Assembly: GCA_015039365.1 (NCBI GenBank)
Contig: WION01000081.1
Span: 1 to 64,000 of the forward strand
Reading direction: 5' to 3'
DNA length: 64,000 bases
From: Amanita rubescens
Lineage: Eukaryota > Basidiomycota > Agaricomycetes > Agaricales > Amanitaceae
The notes beneath the pieces are model-generated. The model was given only the letters and a program-made list of their open reading frames with translations. It did no database searches and was not told the DNA's origin. The position numbers were made by a program, and so were the translations under genes. Shown here one piece after another: positions 1 through 12,721 of the stretch (the first letter of the stretch is position 1; every line of letters starts with the position of its first letter).

Positions 1-885
1 TCGTCGTTGTCGTTGTCGTCAATCTCGAGAGTCCACAGCTCCTCCTCGTCTATGTAATCTTCTGGTTCAGAAGCGAAGAGATGACCAAAGGAGTCCTCGG
101 GGAAGCTTTGTTGACGATTAGAAAGGATCAGGTTCAAAGATTCTTCGTTGGTATCTCGTTCAGGGTTAGGGGAACCACAGTCCAAAGTGTCCTTGATGCC
201 GTTGCACTGCAGGTTGGGAGACGTATAGACAAAGTCGGGGAGAATGACCTCTTCGTCCTCGTTAGGCGCCCTTCCCGGGATAAAATACTCGATTGTACCC
301 CAGTCTTCAAAGAAATGATGTCCCTTAACAAAGTCCGGAACCCAAGGAGGTAGCACAGTCCTATTTCTCATAGCTACACTCCAGCAAGTAAGGGTGAGAC
401 ATCGTCGATTCCAATCCTGAGCCGTTCAGCCGGGTCCTTCTTCATCATCTAATAAAGGAGATTTTTGCATTCATCGCTAACGTCGTCTTCAGGCGCAAAC
501 TGAATATCATCTTCAAGAATTTGGCTTGCAACGTCTCCTTCGTAATCCCAGGGGTGCTGAGCCCGCAAATTTCAGTTTCAAAAGATGAGATAAATGATTG
601 GACGACCTACTCTACTAGTAACCATCGCATACAGAGTAACGCCCGCAGACCAATAGTCCACGCCAAACTAGTAATAATCACGGCGGAGGATTTCAGGTGC
701 CATCTGACCCGCACCAATCTTTAGAAACGAAAGTCAATTCCTTAGGTGACCAACGCGGGGCTTCAAAAACGTTGTCGTACGTTTTGAAGGGCCAGTAAGG
801 CTGGTAAGACCGTTCAATCCTTCGCGGGGCCAAAATCAGCTAGGACAATATGACGAATAAGGACGTTGGCCGCTTTGATGGTTCT
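1..885 (-). pseudogene. Decayed Ser/Thr kinase copy A (truncated by window edge)
   Basis: Minus-strand remnant of the kinase also present at 24200-25790 and 30119-33130. Seen near 830-885 is the catalytic-loop/DFG part (IKAANVLIR...IVLADFGPAKD), in which the three codons SDG found in the other copies are missing and DFGL has become DFGP. Seen at 81-353 antisense is the stretch matching the acidic post-kinase region of the other copies. No single frame spans it, so it is a relic. It runs off the left edge of the window and on its right abuts a dispersed repeat (886-1250). The family call rests on the DFG region and on similarity to copy C; the exact kinase subfamily is not certain. Confidence 0.75.
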
Positions 886-1250
886 GTGTAGTTGGAAGAG
901 CGTAAATTCTCCAACTCGAATGAAGAGAGAAGCACACAACTGATAAACGGCACAGAAAAGCCTTTGAAGCTGGCAGGCCAAACAAAGAGCCTTTTCCACC
1001 CATCTTCCCATCGAAGCACAAGACTTGACGTCAACCCCACGAGTACGACAACAAAATGGAAGGGACGCGTATGGCCCAACCAAAGAAAATGCTGGCAGGC
1101 ATGTATACGTATTACACCCTTACTTCCCTGAGCGGCGACACCAATCCTGGCACACAATGGTGTTACACAATTAATTGGAAAGCCTTTGTCACATTCATCG
1201 GGATTGTTCTCTAGTGTAAAGTGCTGTTCCGAGAGGGTCCTGTCTGGCTG
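886..1250. repeat. Dispersed repeat, inverted copy at 28560-28925
   Basis: About 350 bp that recurs in reverse complement at 28560-28925: the same run from the blocks around AACAGCACTTTACACTAGAG and AAGCCTTTGTCACATTCAT to CGAATGAAGAGAGAAGC is seen in both, with scattered differences. It has no credible coding frame. In this copy it lies directly beside a decayed kinase, and the other copy lies about 1.2 kb from another. It is probably part of a larger dispersed element or segmental duplication. Confidence 0.75.
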
Positions 1251-1918
1251 TTACTGTTGGTGAGCGCTGAGGATTTGCATCATGTTAGTCAGTTCATGCA
1301 TCCGAGATGCTACAAGAGAACCTACCGGCGCCCGCATCTTTAAATTTAATTGCCAACACACAACCTACCTAGTTCCGGTGGTTCAAGGGCGCCATCAACA
1401 CCAACCTCTGTCCATTGAGGCAATACCGACGGCCTGCTTAACCGCGCCATGTGACCGGTTTGAGGAGAACCCGCTTGTCCCTCGTCAGGTAAAATCGGAA
1501 TTTCCAAACAGAATCTTTCTCTACCGATGTTAGTTGTTGGCTTGGGGTGCAATAGTTCAAGTTCTTTAGCGCTGACGGGCTCCTCGGAGGATTCAACGGG
1601 GAGAAACGAGGTGAGTCCGCGCGGACCGACCACGTGCTACTGACGTGGTATTATTTTTCACGTGAAAATGGCATATATAGAACAGTCGCGAAGGTCAGAG
1701 ACCGTCAGACACGACATGGCGCAGACACCCCGCATACCCACCGAAGTTATCCGCGAAGCCCTGAACTTAGGGTGACGCATAAACGACGCCTAGTGCACCG
1801 CTGTTGACCGATCTTTCGAGGTCTTTTGTATCGGAAAATAGAGGAATACATTAACTAAGGACGATGTCATCCACAAAGCTAGATATATATAAGGTACCAT
1901 CCTCCTGGGTAAAATACA

Positions 1919-4128
1919 TCACCACCCTGTGTCTTCTTCATCGGGTATGCCAACAGATCCCTTCGCTAACCAGTATCTCCGTTTGCCGACACCCTCGGTC
2001 TGCTCCGCTCGCCTACGATCACCAGCACGACGATTCGTATCCCGATGCTCACCATCAGAGTGTGCAGCAGAGGACGACGAGCATTCGCCCTCATCGTCAG
2101 TGGTAAAAACGGTATGGAGGTCTGCAGTCTTTCCCGTTTTCCGGCCGCTTATGAGGCGGGGACCGTCCCACGACCAATATGGTATCTGCCCTCCTCCTCT
2201 TCATCGTACGTAGCGGGGCGGATATCAGAAACGATATCATCATCATCATTCCCCTCCCATGCAGCATGAACGGCATGATACGCTGTAGCCGAGCCGCTTG
2301 ACTTTCCATTCACTGTCGCGCTCACACTTGAACCTCGCTTTCACGACGACAGGCTGAGGTGCAATGCCCCATCATCTTATGCAAGACCTTCTTGTCATAG
2401 ACCTCTTGCACAAGTTTTCGGTGATTGATCGTCTGTGTAACGTGAGCCATTATAATTTCATATCATGATTTCAGGCACAAACCTCTTGCGTGACGCCCCA
2501 TGACACTAGACAAGATGCTCACATCTTGCGCTTCATATCGATCACGGAGATGGATTGATTGAGAATGGCGCCTCGAGTTCAGTACTCCTGCCCGAAGATA
2601 TGCAGTCGACGTGAGAATTCCATGCGCCCCCTGCGAGGGCCATTCGAACACGCTGAAAGCCAAATGACCCCTTGGAAATGTCGTTCGCTGTTCGTCGTCA
2701 GTCTTTACTATAAACAAGAGGAACATATACTCACTAGAGTCTGCTGGATCTTCAATGGATACCAAACCGCCCTTTTGATAATCGACCCAACCCCGCTGCT
2801 TCTTCTGGAAGTAGTACCCTCCATTCCGAACAGAAATCCCGGCTTCTTCATAGTTGAAGTAACAGCCGTACAGTTCAAAGAATTCCACCAAGAGAACGCC
2901 AAGGTTCTTGTCCGGGTCAATCTCGCCTCTTCGTATTTTGGGGTGCATCTGGAGGAAGCTGATCGCCATGCAAACGATGCTATAACTTCCAAGCCCGCCT
3001 GTGTACACTTCGTTCAAACTTCTTTGGTTCAGGAATGCCTTGGTTATTAGGACAAGACTCCGCAAAGCAAGGCTGCCCTCCCCCGATCCAGCATGCATGT
3101 CTTTCAGGAAGCCATTGATAATGCTCCCAGAAATGATGCCGTTCTGTTGGTTGACGCTGATATCAACGTTTATCCTCCCATACACGGTGACAAATTTCAC
3201 GATGGGGACCTTGGCTCGAGCAATAACTGTCACTTTAGAGGTGATGCCTGCGCGTTTTAGAGTGTTTGCAAGTGCATACAGAACGGTTTGTCTATCACTG
3301 TACGCCATGGATTGCGATAGAATGACTAGGTCGATGTCGCTATATGAGAGTTTTAGAACGGCTGTCGTGAATACAGATAGGACTCACCCTAATGGCAAAT
3401 ACAACTTTGTCTCATAGCTCCCAAACGGAAATACTTGAGCGTCAGGAAACTGCTGTGTGACCGCTTTCGTAATGCAATTCACAATCAGCCCCCGAATTTC
3501 ATCCTCAACAGGCGTCGGCGATATCCAATTTGTGAAAGCCTCCACTTCACGATGCAACCTGCCCTACAGGATAAGCAACTTCAAGCAGCTAGCATCAATA
3601 CGTGTTATCTACTCACATCTCGGCAACATTCTTGCAGTTCTCCCAGTCGAACTTGTCCAACCACGGGCGTCTTGCGCGAGTTGGCGGAGACGCGTTGCTT
3701 CTTGTTGGCGTAGCCATCATCGAAGTCAAAGACCATGTCATATTTGCGCTTGCCACCGCGATCTTCGTCTCTAGATTTGCCTCTATCCCATTCTCGCGGT
3801 GGCGGCGAAGTTTCACGGCCTATTGCACTGTTAGTAAGAATGACGCGGAAAACCTGATTTAGACGCTGGCACCTTTTCCTTTATCTTTTCTACGTTCCAA
3901 GAGCCCCGGTTCCACCTCAGAGTCATCCAAAGGACCAAACGCAAGGAAATCCTCCCCGAATGTGACGTCAGGGTTGATTGTAGCTTGCCCATCTGCACTG
4001 CCGTTGACACCACTCGCCTCAGGTTGGTTTTTTAGTTCGTTTTCGCTCTTCTGTTTGCGTTTTTTGGATTTCCGTTCCCTCGATGAAGTTGGAGGAACCC
4101 TGTCAGATGTTGGGCGCGGTGAACTCAT
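1919..4128 (-). CDS. Non-canonical poly(A) polymerase, Trf4/5 (Cid14) type
   Basis: Template-independent poly(A) polymerase, expected to act in a TRAMP-like nuclear RNA surveillance complex that tags aberrant RNAs for the exosome. The first exon starts at ATG 4128 and is lysine/serine-rich (disordered). A following exon reads WLDKFDWENCKNVAEM. The nucleotidyltransferase signature FPFGSYETKLYLPLG is split by an intron from DIDLVI, giving the two catalytic aspartates. The central domain follows: ALRSLVLITKAFLNQRSLNEVYTGGLGSY, then LGVLLVEFFELYG and the PAP-associated segment GGYYFQKKQRGW and LVSIEDPADSS. The last exons are acidic/arginine-rich and I end the gene at the stop at 1919. Between about 2130 and 2160 the frame must shift through an intron I could not place, so the 3' end is less certain than the rest. 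Family members are usually 550-750 residues, which fits. Confidence 0.85.
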
Positions 4129-5907
4129 TTTCGGCGAGTGTCGCCAGCGGGTTTGCTACTAGATGGTGATAGTTTGTTTATTTCTGGGGCTGTTTCCAAA
4201 CCATATTATTATTAATCTGATTCTCAGGCTAGGAATAGGAAATTTATTCCACTATCTTATCGCGTTGAAAGTTCCAATCAGCAAGTTACTATTTTTGCAA
4301 GTAGAAATGTGTATTGAGCAAGGGATGTACGGAGATAGTAACACAAGGATATTATATAAATATTTGTCATCTGTCCCAGAGTCCATCATTTTTTTTGTCC
4401 CCGATGAGTTCGCAATTTGCAGACACGGGCCGACTGGGACAGATTTGTTCCTATTACTCATGAGCGTAGAAAGACTCTAACTTTGTAACACGCTACACAC
4501 AGCCCTGCACTGTAATGAAGACTGAAGTACTATACTCCTTAAGCTATACCAAATTGCACACTTTTAATATGACAGAAAAACGCCGCTAGCCGAGAATGGC
4601 ACGTTACGACGATAACGGTACCTTCGGACCATGGTCAGACCAACAAGTTCTAATTGCGGATTCTAATAAACAAGGCATTAATGAACATCGGTCCGCGAAT
4701 TCATGCTGACATGTCTCTCACCTCTTTTTTCAAGGTAGGAATATTGTCGATTGCCGCAGGGATCCTTAAGCTTTGCAGCGCATACCTCCTTCGCGAACGT
4801 TCCACAGAAATAAATGTCAATCGGCGAAACGTCACTTCATGGCAGCTTGATCTGTAGCCCAAAGCATACAACACGCGGAAAAAACGGACCTCCAGCTGCA
4901 GTGTACATGTTGGCTAAGCCCTCGTAGCTTGAGTTGCAAAGACCGAGGAAGTGAACGGTCCTCGTGCAGGTACAAAGTGGCGTCCATGCGTATGGATGCC
5001 AGGCCATCTGAAAATCCGGTGCTAAATATACAACCTGCCAGTGTCAGAGCTTGCCATGGCTTCATAACCGGTGGCGTTTGTCATCGATTCATCAGCCCGT
5101 TTGCCCTTGCAACAAATGAGATATCAGCGCTCAGCGTTCGAGAAAGCCATTTCGGAAGCGGCATGCATTATGAATCCTGTGAGCGTGACTATACATAGTA
5201 GTAAATGCCGACGGCCCAGCGTGTCACATCAACTATATCCCGACTCGCCAAAACGCCTTTGTCATATCCGCATTTGCCATTCTGAAGTCTCATTGCTTGC
5301 CACGGTAGTCATCTCCATCCAATAGCAACAAAACGGAACTCTCGTAGGTCCGTTTCGATTGCTGCCGCCGGCAACTTTGTTGACCTCATGATCGTCGAGA
5401 CGTTCACTTCCCGACCATCACCAGGCAAGTGCGGCCGGCCTCGGCCAGCACTGAAACTTAAATTAGTTGACTTATTTTTCCTATTTATTATCATGAAAAT
5501 CCAACGAGATTCTTCATTCCCGAGCCCCCTTCCATACGGCAACTTCATTTTGCCTCGCCTTCTCGACTGATTTCCTTGCCTTGTACGTATACAGTAGGTT
5601 TTTGCCTGTTCCGATAAGGGCAAAGGGAAGAAGCAGTAGAAGCATCACATCGCCCGGTGTCGACGTCCCCGAGGTGAGCTCTTATTTACTGCTCATTTCC
5701 TTACCCCATACGTATATTTATGGGAATGTCCACATTTGTGCATACATACATACTGACGCACGGCCCGGGTACTAGGCAATTTAGCTCAGCCTATTTGACT
5801 TGCAAGTCACCTGGCAGAGAATTATCTGCCCTCGTAATATCGCGCTTATAGCCTACCTTATAAACACGCCGTCTTCTCATTTTCAAGTGTTGAACAGCAA
5901 ACGACCG
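4129..5907. other. Intergenic region
   Basis: Divergent promoter region between the poly(A) polymerase (-) and the MFS transporter (+). Short frames occur on both strands but none has a recognisable domain or intron structure. It is AT-richer around 4160-4400. I see no RNA gene or mobile element in it. Confidence 0.6.
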
Positions 5908-8163
5908 ATGCCCAATTCCGTCCGCCCTACTTCAGAAAAACTGGCCCGCAACGCCAATGGCGGCTTGTACGGTGACGACAGCCCATCCTCGTCTCAGTCA
6001 AAGATACCAGAAAAATCCATCCACGGATCGTCTATCCGCTCTCAATGCCATCTGGATGAACTCTATGACGACGACGAAGACCATGAAGACGACGATGGAG
6101 CATCTGTCGAACGCGGAGCCTTTTCCGTTGTGTCGTTTTCCCTACACAGGCGTCCGTCGGTTGAATCTGCGTTTACGGTTTCCACCGTCAAAGGCGGTTC
6201 AAAAACAGCGTCCGTCGGCGAAAAAGGCCTGTACAAATCAGGAAGTGGAAGCGTTAAAGGAAAAGAGAAGGCCGATAAAGGAAATGTCTCATGGTGGGCA
6301 CGGATCAGAGGCGTAAAAGATGCAGAGAAAGCCGAACAGGCACGTGAGAAAGATCTAAACGCTCTCGAGGCCGACCTCCAAGCGAAGACCGAAGAGGACA
6401 TCTATCCAGATGGCGGGTTCATGGCTTGGACGATGGTTTTGGGGGTGAGCGACAAATCATGTCTTTCGTTCTACTTGTTGACTTACAAGCTTCAATTTTG
6501 CAATGTGTAGGCACTATTGAACACGTTTTCAACGTGAGTTTTATTTTCCCTGTCCTGTTCTGCGCTTTCGTCGCCGTGTCGCGTCCACCAGGGGCTAACA
6601 GGGACGACTTGATAGCCGGTTGTTCCTGGTCGTCGGCTTTATCGGTTCTCTGGGCCGGCCGTTTCCGTGATGGTCATAATTTGACTTCGGATTCTGAACG
6701 AACCTGACTCCAAGCGGCGGCAGGGCGGAAAACTTTTTGGATTCGCTGACGCTTCTTAAAACACAGGTTTGGATATGTAAATTCTTGGGGAGTGAGTAAT
6801 GCACTACTTCAGATGCGTGATGGAGGATATAACTCACGGTACTTTTTCTTAGATTTTTCAGTCGTATTATCAAAGTACGATCTTGAAGGACTCGACACCT
6901 TCAAATATGTGCGTCTTCTCACATCTCTCGATTTGTATTTTTTAACATGGGGCTAGAGCATGGATCGGGTCAATTCAATACGCACTCGTGTTCTTTCCCG
7001 CAATTCTCATTGGGCGATTATTCGATTTGGGATATTTTCGCTCCATCTTTATTCCTTGCAGCATTGTCTTAGTCACCGCCACCTTTCTTGTGGCAGAGTG
7101 CCATGTCTATTGGCAGTTCTTGCTGTGCCAGGGGTTTGCGGTTGGGGTAGGTTTCTTGGCTTTTATACACCGAATCCAATCTCTGATACCAATTGTATTA
7201 GCTTGCATGCGGAGGGATATTTGGCCCAACGACGGCTGTTATAGCCCACTGGTTCAAAAAGAGGCGCGGTCTTGCAATGGGAATTGTTGCGACGGGATCA
7301 TCACTAGGTGGAACAACGCTGCCTATTGCCGTGAAAAACCTGATACCGCAAGTTGGGTGAATACCACTGCGCCATCTGCTGTTTTCCCCTCTGGGCTAAT
7401 CACTCTACGCAGATTTAAATGGACCATGCGCATCCTCGGTTTCATTCTGATGTTCTCTCTAGTTGTATCCAATATCATTCTCAAACGTCGCCTCCCACCT
7501 AAAAACCTCCCGGGTGGTTTACTCAATCTGTCGGCCTTCCGGTCTCCCGCGTTCACCCTCTACTGTCTTTCCGCGTTTACGATTTTTCTCGGCTTGTACA
7601 CCGTGCTAACGTACATTGACGTTGCAGCGCCGAATGTACATGGTATTTCGGTGACCCTCTCATTTTACATGTTGCCGATTGCGAATGCGTCGAGCCTTGT
7701 AGGGAGGTATGTGTGCGGTGTGATCTGTGATCGGGTGGGCCCGATGAACGTGATGATACCGTTTACGGTGCTGGCGGGAGTGATGACATTCATTTGGCCG
7801 TATGCAAGGACGGTTCATGCGTTGGTGGCCGTTGCTGTTGTATATGGGTAGGTGCTCCGGGTTATATGGTCGTAACTATGCTAAAACCTGTTTAGATTTA
7901 GCTCTGGGGCGTATGTTTCACTGTTATCGAATCCTCTGATGGATCTGGGAGATACAAGTGATGTGGGACGTCGGATTGGGATGTTCATGAGTGTTTTGGC
8001 ACTTGGTGCGCTTGCCGGTCCACCTATCTCGGGGGCGATCAATACAGATACGGGGGACTTTGTGGCAGTTGGGTGGTATGCGGGTTCGATGATTCTGCTT
8101 GGAGTAGCGATGATGGGTATTGCGAGGAGGCTTGTATTAAAGGGGTGGTGGGGTAGAATATAA
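5908..8163 (+). CDS. MFS transporter, monocarboxylate (MCT/MCH-like) family
   Basis: Membrane transporter of the fungal monocarboxylate-permease-like group; the substrate is not predictable. I chose ATG 5908 (MPNSVRPTSEK). An approximately 170-residue charged, cytosolic N-terminus leads to EEDIYPDGGFMAW, the hallmark start of TM1 in this family (PDGG). After short introns come SIQYALVFFPAILIGRLFDLGYF, then GGIFGPTTAVIAHWFKKRRG (the loop between TM4 and TM5), GIVATGSSLGGTTLP, and the C-terminal half from KWTMRILGF to GWYAGSMILLG, ending at 8163. Odd: after GLTGTT at about 6612 there is an in-frame stop and some 240 bp without the expected TM1-2 loop sequence before SYYQSTILKDSTPSN at about 6862. 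This is either an unusual intron arrangement or a disrupting insertion, so the gene may be non-functional. Confidence 0.8.
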
Positions 8164-8917
8164 AAGAGCAGTTAGGTGTATACTAGTTGAGTAGCCTTGC
8201 AGATTAGCACTAATGGAAATTCGCGCATCGGACAGCGTCTTTCACCGGCGTCAGCATGCGGGGTGTGGTCGGCCATCTCTGAACTTCGCCGCGAGAGACC
8301 ACGTTCCTATCATCGACGTCGAGTTGAGTGAGTACCATACAAGAAAATAGGATTGTTTGGGACGATGGCAAGATATGGGCGTTGACTCGAGCGTGATTTT
8401 GTATCCGGACTCGGAGGTACGGTGGATATACAATAGTCTGCCACAAGTTTACGACGCACGCACCTTTATGAATAAACAACCGATAGATAGATCACCTCTA
8501 CAATGACAGGTCACAAAGAGCTTGATCTTTGGTACTGCCGACACGTGGAGAAAAGAGCCTCATGCTCGTGTCGCTGTTAGCCATCGTGGTTGAATGGGAT
8601 TCGTGAACATTCGCAAATCCTTTGCAAAATACATGTCGCAGTGAGATGCCATAGTTTGTCGTCACTGCGGTGAACCGGGCGAAGAGCCCCAGTGAGCCCC
8701 GCCTTCGCTTCCTCCACTAACTCGAGTCAATAGAGTATGTGCGAGAAGTTGCAGGTCTAGATGAATCAGCTTAAGTGGACTCCCCACACGCCACGCTTCC
8801 ACAGGTGCCAGCGATGCAATGATGATCGACGATGAGTACCGAGTACTGAGTACTTGAGTGGATGGACAATAGATAGCTCGCATTATATCAAGTACATCTA
8901 CAAATCAGAACGCTTAT
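8164..8917. other. Convergent intergenic region
   Basis: 3' ends of the MFS transporter (+) and STT3 (-) face each other here. There is no coding support. Around 8832-8858 lies a short run of overlapping GAGTAC repeats (GAGTACCGAGTACTGAGTAC). Confidence 0.6.
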
Positions 8918-11754
8918 CTATGCCATCGAGCGCCGCCGAGACTGCGGCTTACTCCGCTTCCGCTTCTTCCCCTGCGCAAACGCGTTCGCAGTTTTATGGT
9001 CACGCCCAAGGTTATCCTCTTTCCTGACCTGATAGATCCGAACAATCCAATTCTCCGAGGTATATGCTTCGTCTTCGGTATTGACGTAAGTTCAAAACTC
9101 ATCACCAACAAGTTAGAAAGGCCACATACCGAGAATATCCAATGTCGGACCGTTTTTAGGCAGGTTTTGCTGCCGGACTCTATCAACGGCTTGACCTCCA
9201 CCAAAGAGTTCGGCAAATCTGTTCCCATTACGGTCGCAATGACTACAAGTACCACAGAGAAAAAAGTAAGTCGTACCTGTAGAAAGACATCTTATACATC
9301 AAACTGTTCTTCATAGTGGGCGAAGCACGTTCGTCAACCCGATATTCGCCTTGCGGGGTGAAGTAATTGGGTTCTTGAATCTCGTCGGGCCAAACGCCCT
9401 GTGCTATCCGAACCATCCACAAGAACTTGTTGATATCATCGCCAGAGTATCCCAAAAGACCGCCAAAGATGATGAGGACATAATCGACATCGTGTTTTCT
9501 GAGAATAGGATACGCAACTTCCTCGCTGCTTGACATTGCCTTGCCAACGGTTGCAATGTGAGCTAAAGCAACATTCAGAATACAGCAACTGAAGGAGAAT
9601 GCAAAACCCACTGTTGTTCCAAGTGTTATTGTCAACGAGTGTCGCTCGGTCAGCCATGCCGGCAATTTGATAGCCATAATCCCACCAGCTCATGACGACA
9701 GCATCCTGGGGCGTGTTTTGACGTAACCAATAGTACGCCTCACGGAAATCGTCTATGATATGCTGAGAACCGTCGGGAGAAGTGGATGCCAGGACGACCG
9801 AAGGTGAAGAATATGCGTTTGACGTAACCCAGGTACAATGAACAACGAAAAAGGCGAGCATGCCAATAGTGTTGAGGACAACGATAAGACGAGAGTCGAA
9901 CCCGAAAATGCCACGAGACTTGGAAGGCTTCTTAGTAGATGACGCGTTATCGAGTACTTTGGGAGTTGAGGGATCTGCTGTTGCCGCTGCTTTCTTTGCC
10001 TTTTTCGTAGAGGGAGTAGAGGGTACATCGACAGTCGTGGTTCCACTCGAAGTGGACCCGGCCCCGCTCGGCCCTTGAGAAGCATCAGGTTCAGTGGGAT
10101 CGATATATGTGTCCAACAGTGTCGAGAGAGCAACGGATGAAGCGACGCACACGACCGGAGTGAGGGTCAGCATAAGACGAACCATAACTCCTGCGAAATA
10201 GCTCGCCACGAGAGAATAGATGATGACAAAGACATGTTCATCCCGTAATTGACGGAAGCAGAGAGCAACACCCGCTGGGAAAAGGAAAATGAGGAATTGA
10301 AGATCCATGAAGAAGGATGGCCAGGCTGTCGGTTGATGTTCAGAAACGGATGCGATGATTGGGATGTACCTGTCAATGGCTTCAACAAGGATCATTCCGG
10401 ACAATAAGAGTACATACTTCTTAGCATAGCCAGTGTCCCATAGAGAGTAAAAACGGCCTGTCCATGGCGCAATCCATCCTTTGTACGTCAGGAGTACGAA
10501 TGCCAGAGCGCCGAGTATTCCGGTAGCGACGACGCTGGAAAATAGCAATGTCTCGAACTGACGTGATGAGATGTGAGAGCGAACAAGCTGAGCGAATGCG
10601 ACAATTTGCAAAAGACCGAAAACACCTTGACATATCTCAGGGCGCCGTTATCTCGGATAATATGTAGACATACCAAGAGCTGCCATGTGCTCACTTGTGC
10701 TGACAGGCTGGAATCCGACAAACGGAACTTGCATACTCGCAAGCGTTCCGATCGCATACCACGACGAGTATGCGACGTATAAACGATTGGAGTAACGTCC
10801 CATCAAGATCAACACTAGTGCATGCAATGGAATCATGTTTGTAATGAACGCATAGCCACCTAATGAAATCGTTAACACAAAGTGGAGCATTTCAACATAC
10901 GACGCACCCCATGCAGCTACCATGTAAAAGTAGAAGACTGCGGCTACAGTCCCAAACAAAGCGCTTCCTTGTTTCAGAGCTTTGATCCAGCAAAAGAAGG
11001 TAAACATGAGTAGGAAGATGGCGATAGCTTCGTTGTCGTAGGACCCGGCCACAGACCGTGATATATAGCCAGGGACGATACCGATGAGAGCAGCTGCCAA
11101 GAGCCCTGCACTTTCGTCTTTCATTTCTTTTGTAAGCCTGCAAAGCTTTAAGAATAGTTCAGTAAAAGAGGGTATATGTGCTTACATGTACGTCGCCCAT
11201 GCAGTCAATGCGCTAAATCCGGGTGCAAGGAGGACGCAAACGTTCCGAATATCTACTGGGAGGTTCAAGGCGTGAAGAGCGTTGTAGATAACGCCGCTAG
11301 TGGCCATTATGCCAGGGTACACAGTCCCACCAACGACACGACCCAAGGGGTACCAAGCGGTGGGGTCAAACCAGTTCCAGAATTCCTAGTTCAGTTCTTC
11401 AGCATTCAAACCAAAGAAATCGCGATTGCGACGCACATAAAAGCCATCTTTCGCAAGAACCTTTGTCGCGCGACTGTTTGGAAAGAAGTTCAATCACAAG
11501 GGCCATATACGTAGCGTACTTGCTCACTAATTGAACCATGGGTCACTTTATATAGAAAAATGTCAGAAGGCGAACAATGCAAGCAAAGCGCCTTACAATT
11601 CATGAATAACGCTCTCAAAGTTGACGACAGCAAATAGGCGAGAGGCAATGGCGGCACCAGAAATAAGAATGAGGGCTACTATACGGATAAGTGAGGCTGT
11701 ATTGGCGACCGTCTCTTGCGAGAGGCCTGAGGGGAGTGGATAGGCCGTGCGCAT
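8918..11754 (-). CDS. STT3: Oligosaccharyltransferase catalytic subunit STT3
   Basis: Transfers the lipid-linked glycan to asparagine of nascent proteins in the ER lumen. Start ATG 11754 ([11 protein letters not shown]), followed by a hydrophobic segment and NFESVIHE, then DPWFNY with the first DxD-like acidic residue. The Tyr codon is split by a 5' site at TA|GTGAGC, and the next exon gives [12 protein letters not shown], then [16 protein letters not shown] and VGGTVYPG. Further on: [16 protein letters not shown], many membrane segments, and the substrate-binding WWDYGYQI motif with VDNNTWNN near 9640-9690. A lysine/serine-rich loop (about 9930-10080) separates the last membrane segments. 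The C-terminus is [14 protein letters not shown] plus a basic tail, stop at 8918. All junctions checked keep frame, so the gene looks intact. Confidence 0.95.
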
Positions 11755-12382
11755 GGCCTGAGTCGACGTGTCACTATGGGCGCAACTTCGACAACGCGTG
11801 AATGTGCGTGAGAAGAAGACACGTCTATTCCGAATCCCGGCAAGTAGAAACCATTTTCCTCGTCGAAGAAGTCAGAATCACGGTTACTTGGGAATACATG
11901 GTATATCATTAAGGGTTGTATAGAATGCATCTGAGAATGTATTATGGCTGCGTGCCATTTGAAACAGTGGATATCGGCCATATGCATACTATCTGAAGGT
12001 CTGAGAAATTGATCATCGGCCGCGTTCGTTCTTCGTTACTAGACAATTTCAAATCAACGTCCGAGATAATAGCCATTGCTTTGTCTTCGTCAGACACTTC
12101 GTGCATCGCTATATTGCCTGCATCTCGGATGTGGTGGTTTGGGTCCAGTATCATCCGGAGCGATCTTACCGTGAGATACTGTACATTACTAATACATTCG
12201 GGTCGTGCTGACTCATCCCTTTGAGTACCATAATATCGCCCTTAGTATAATTCCTGGTGAATCGTTTTTGATTCAACCGGATCCACGCATCATGAACAAT
12301 CGTAAATATGAATAACAATAGGTTTCAGCTATCAGTCATCAGGAATTTGGGTTCAGTCTTTTTTTTTACTTAATTGAAAATA
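11755..12382. other. Intergenic region upstream of STT3
   Basis: Promoter side of STT3. A minus-strand frame at about 11945-12154 (DPNHHIRDAGNIAMHEVSDE...) has protein-like composition and may be a remnant exon, but I recognise no family. At 12355-12402 lies a near-perfect AT hairpin (ACTTAA...TTAAGT flanked by T and A runs) that leads into the hAT terminal repeat. Confidence 0.5.
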
Positions 12383-12470
12383 TCATTTAAGTAAAAAAAA
12401 AGTGTGAGACCTGTCTTATTTTACCTTATTTTGCCTTATTCTGACTTATTTTGGGCTTAATCTAACTTAA
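12383..12470 (+). repeat. Left terminal inverted repeat of hAT element
   Basis: Starts TCATTTAAGTAAAAAAAAAG and proceeds through three CTTATT-type blocks to CTTATTCTGACTTATTTTGG. It pairs with 16172-16257 in inverse orientation. The left flank contains a further inverted copy of the outermost bases (12355-12380), so a nested or slipped end is possible. Confidence 0.85.
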
Positions 12471-12721
12471 CTTTACCAAAGTCAAATACCTCACAACCCT
12501 TTCATAAAATTAAGTTAGATTTAGGGAATGGGAGGGGTCACCCCCGGGTTTTCGGGGTGGCACCCCTGCCCCTGCCCCTCAAAACCCCTGCCCTTCATGA
12601 GGGGGTAAGGGGTTTACCCCTCATACCCCAAGGGTCCACAAGGGGTTTACAGAGGGTCAGCGGGTTGAAATAACCCGGGGGTTCTACCCTCGTATCACTT
12701 AGCACAGCAGAAATTTCAATA

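Noticed and set aside
5309..5623. Minus-strand 104-codon frame upstream of the MFS gene
   Set aside because: No family features, no intron support, and composition like the flanking non-coding DNA.
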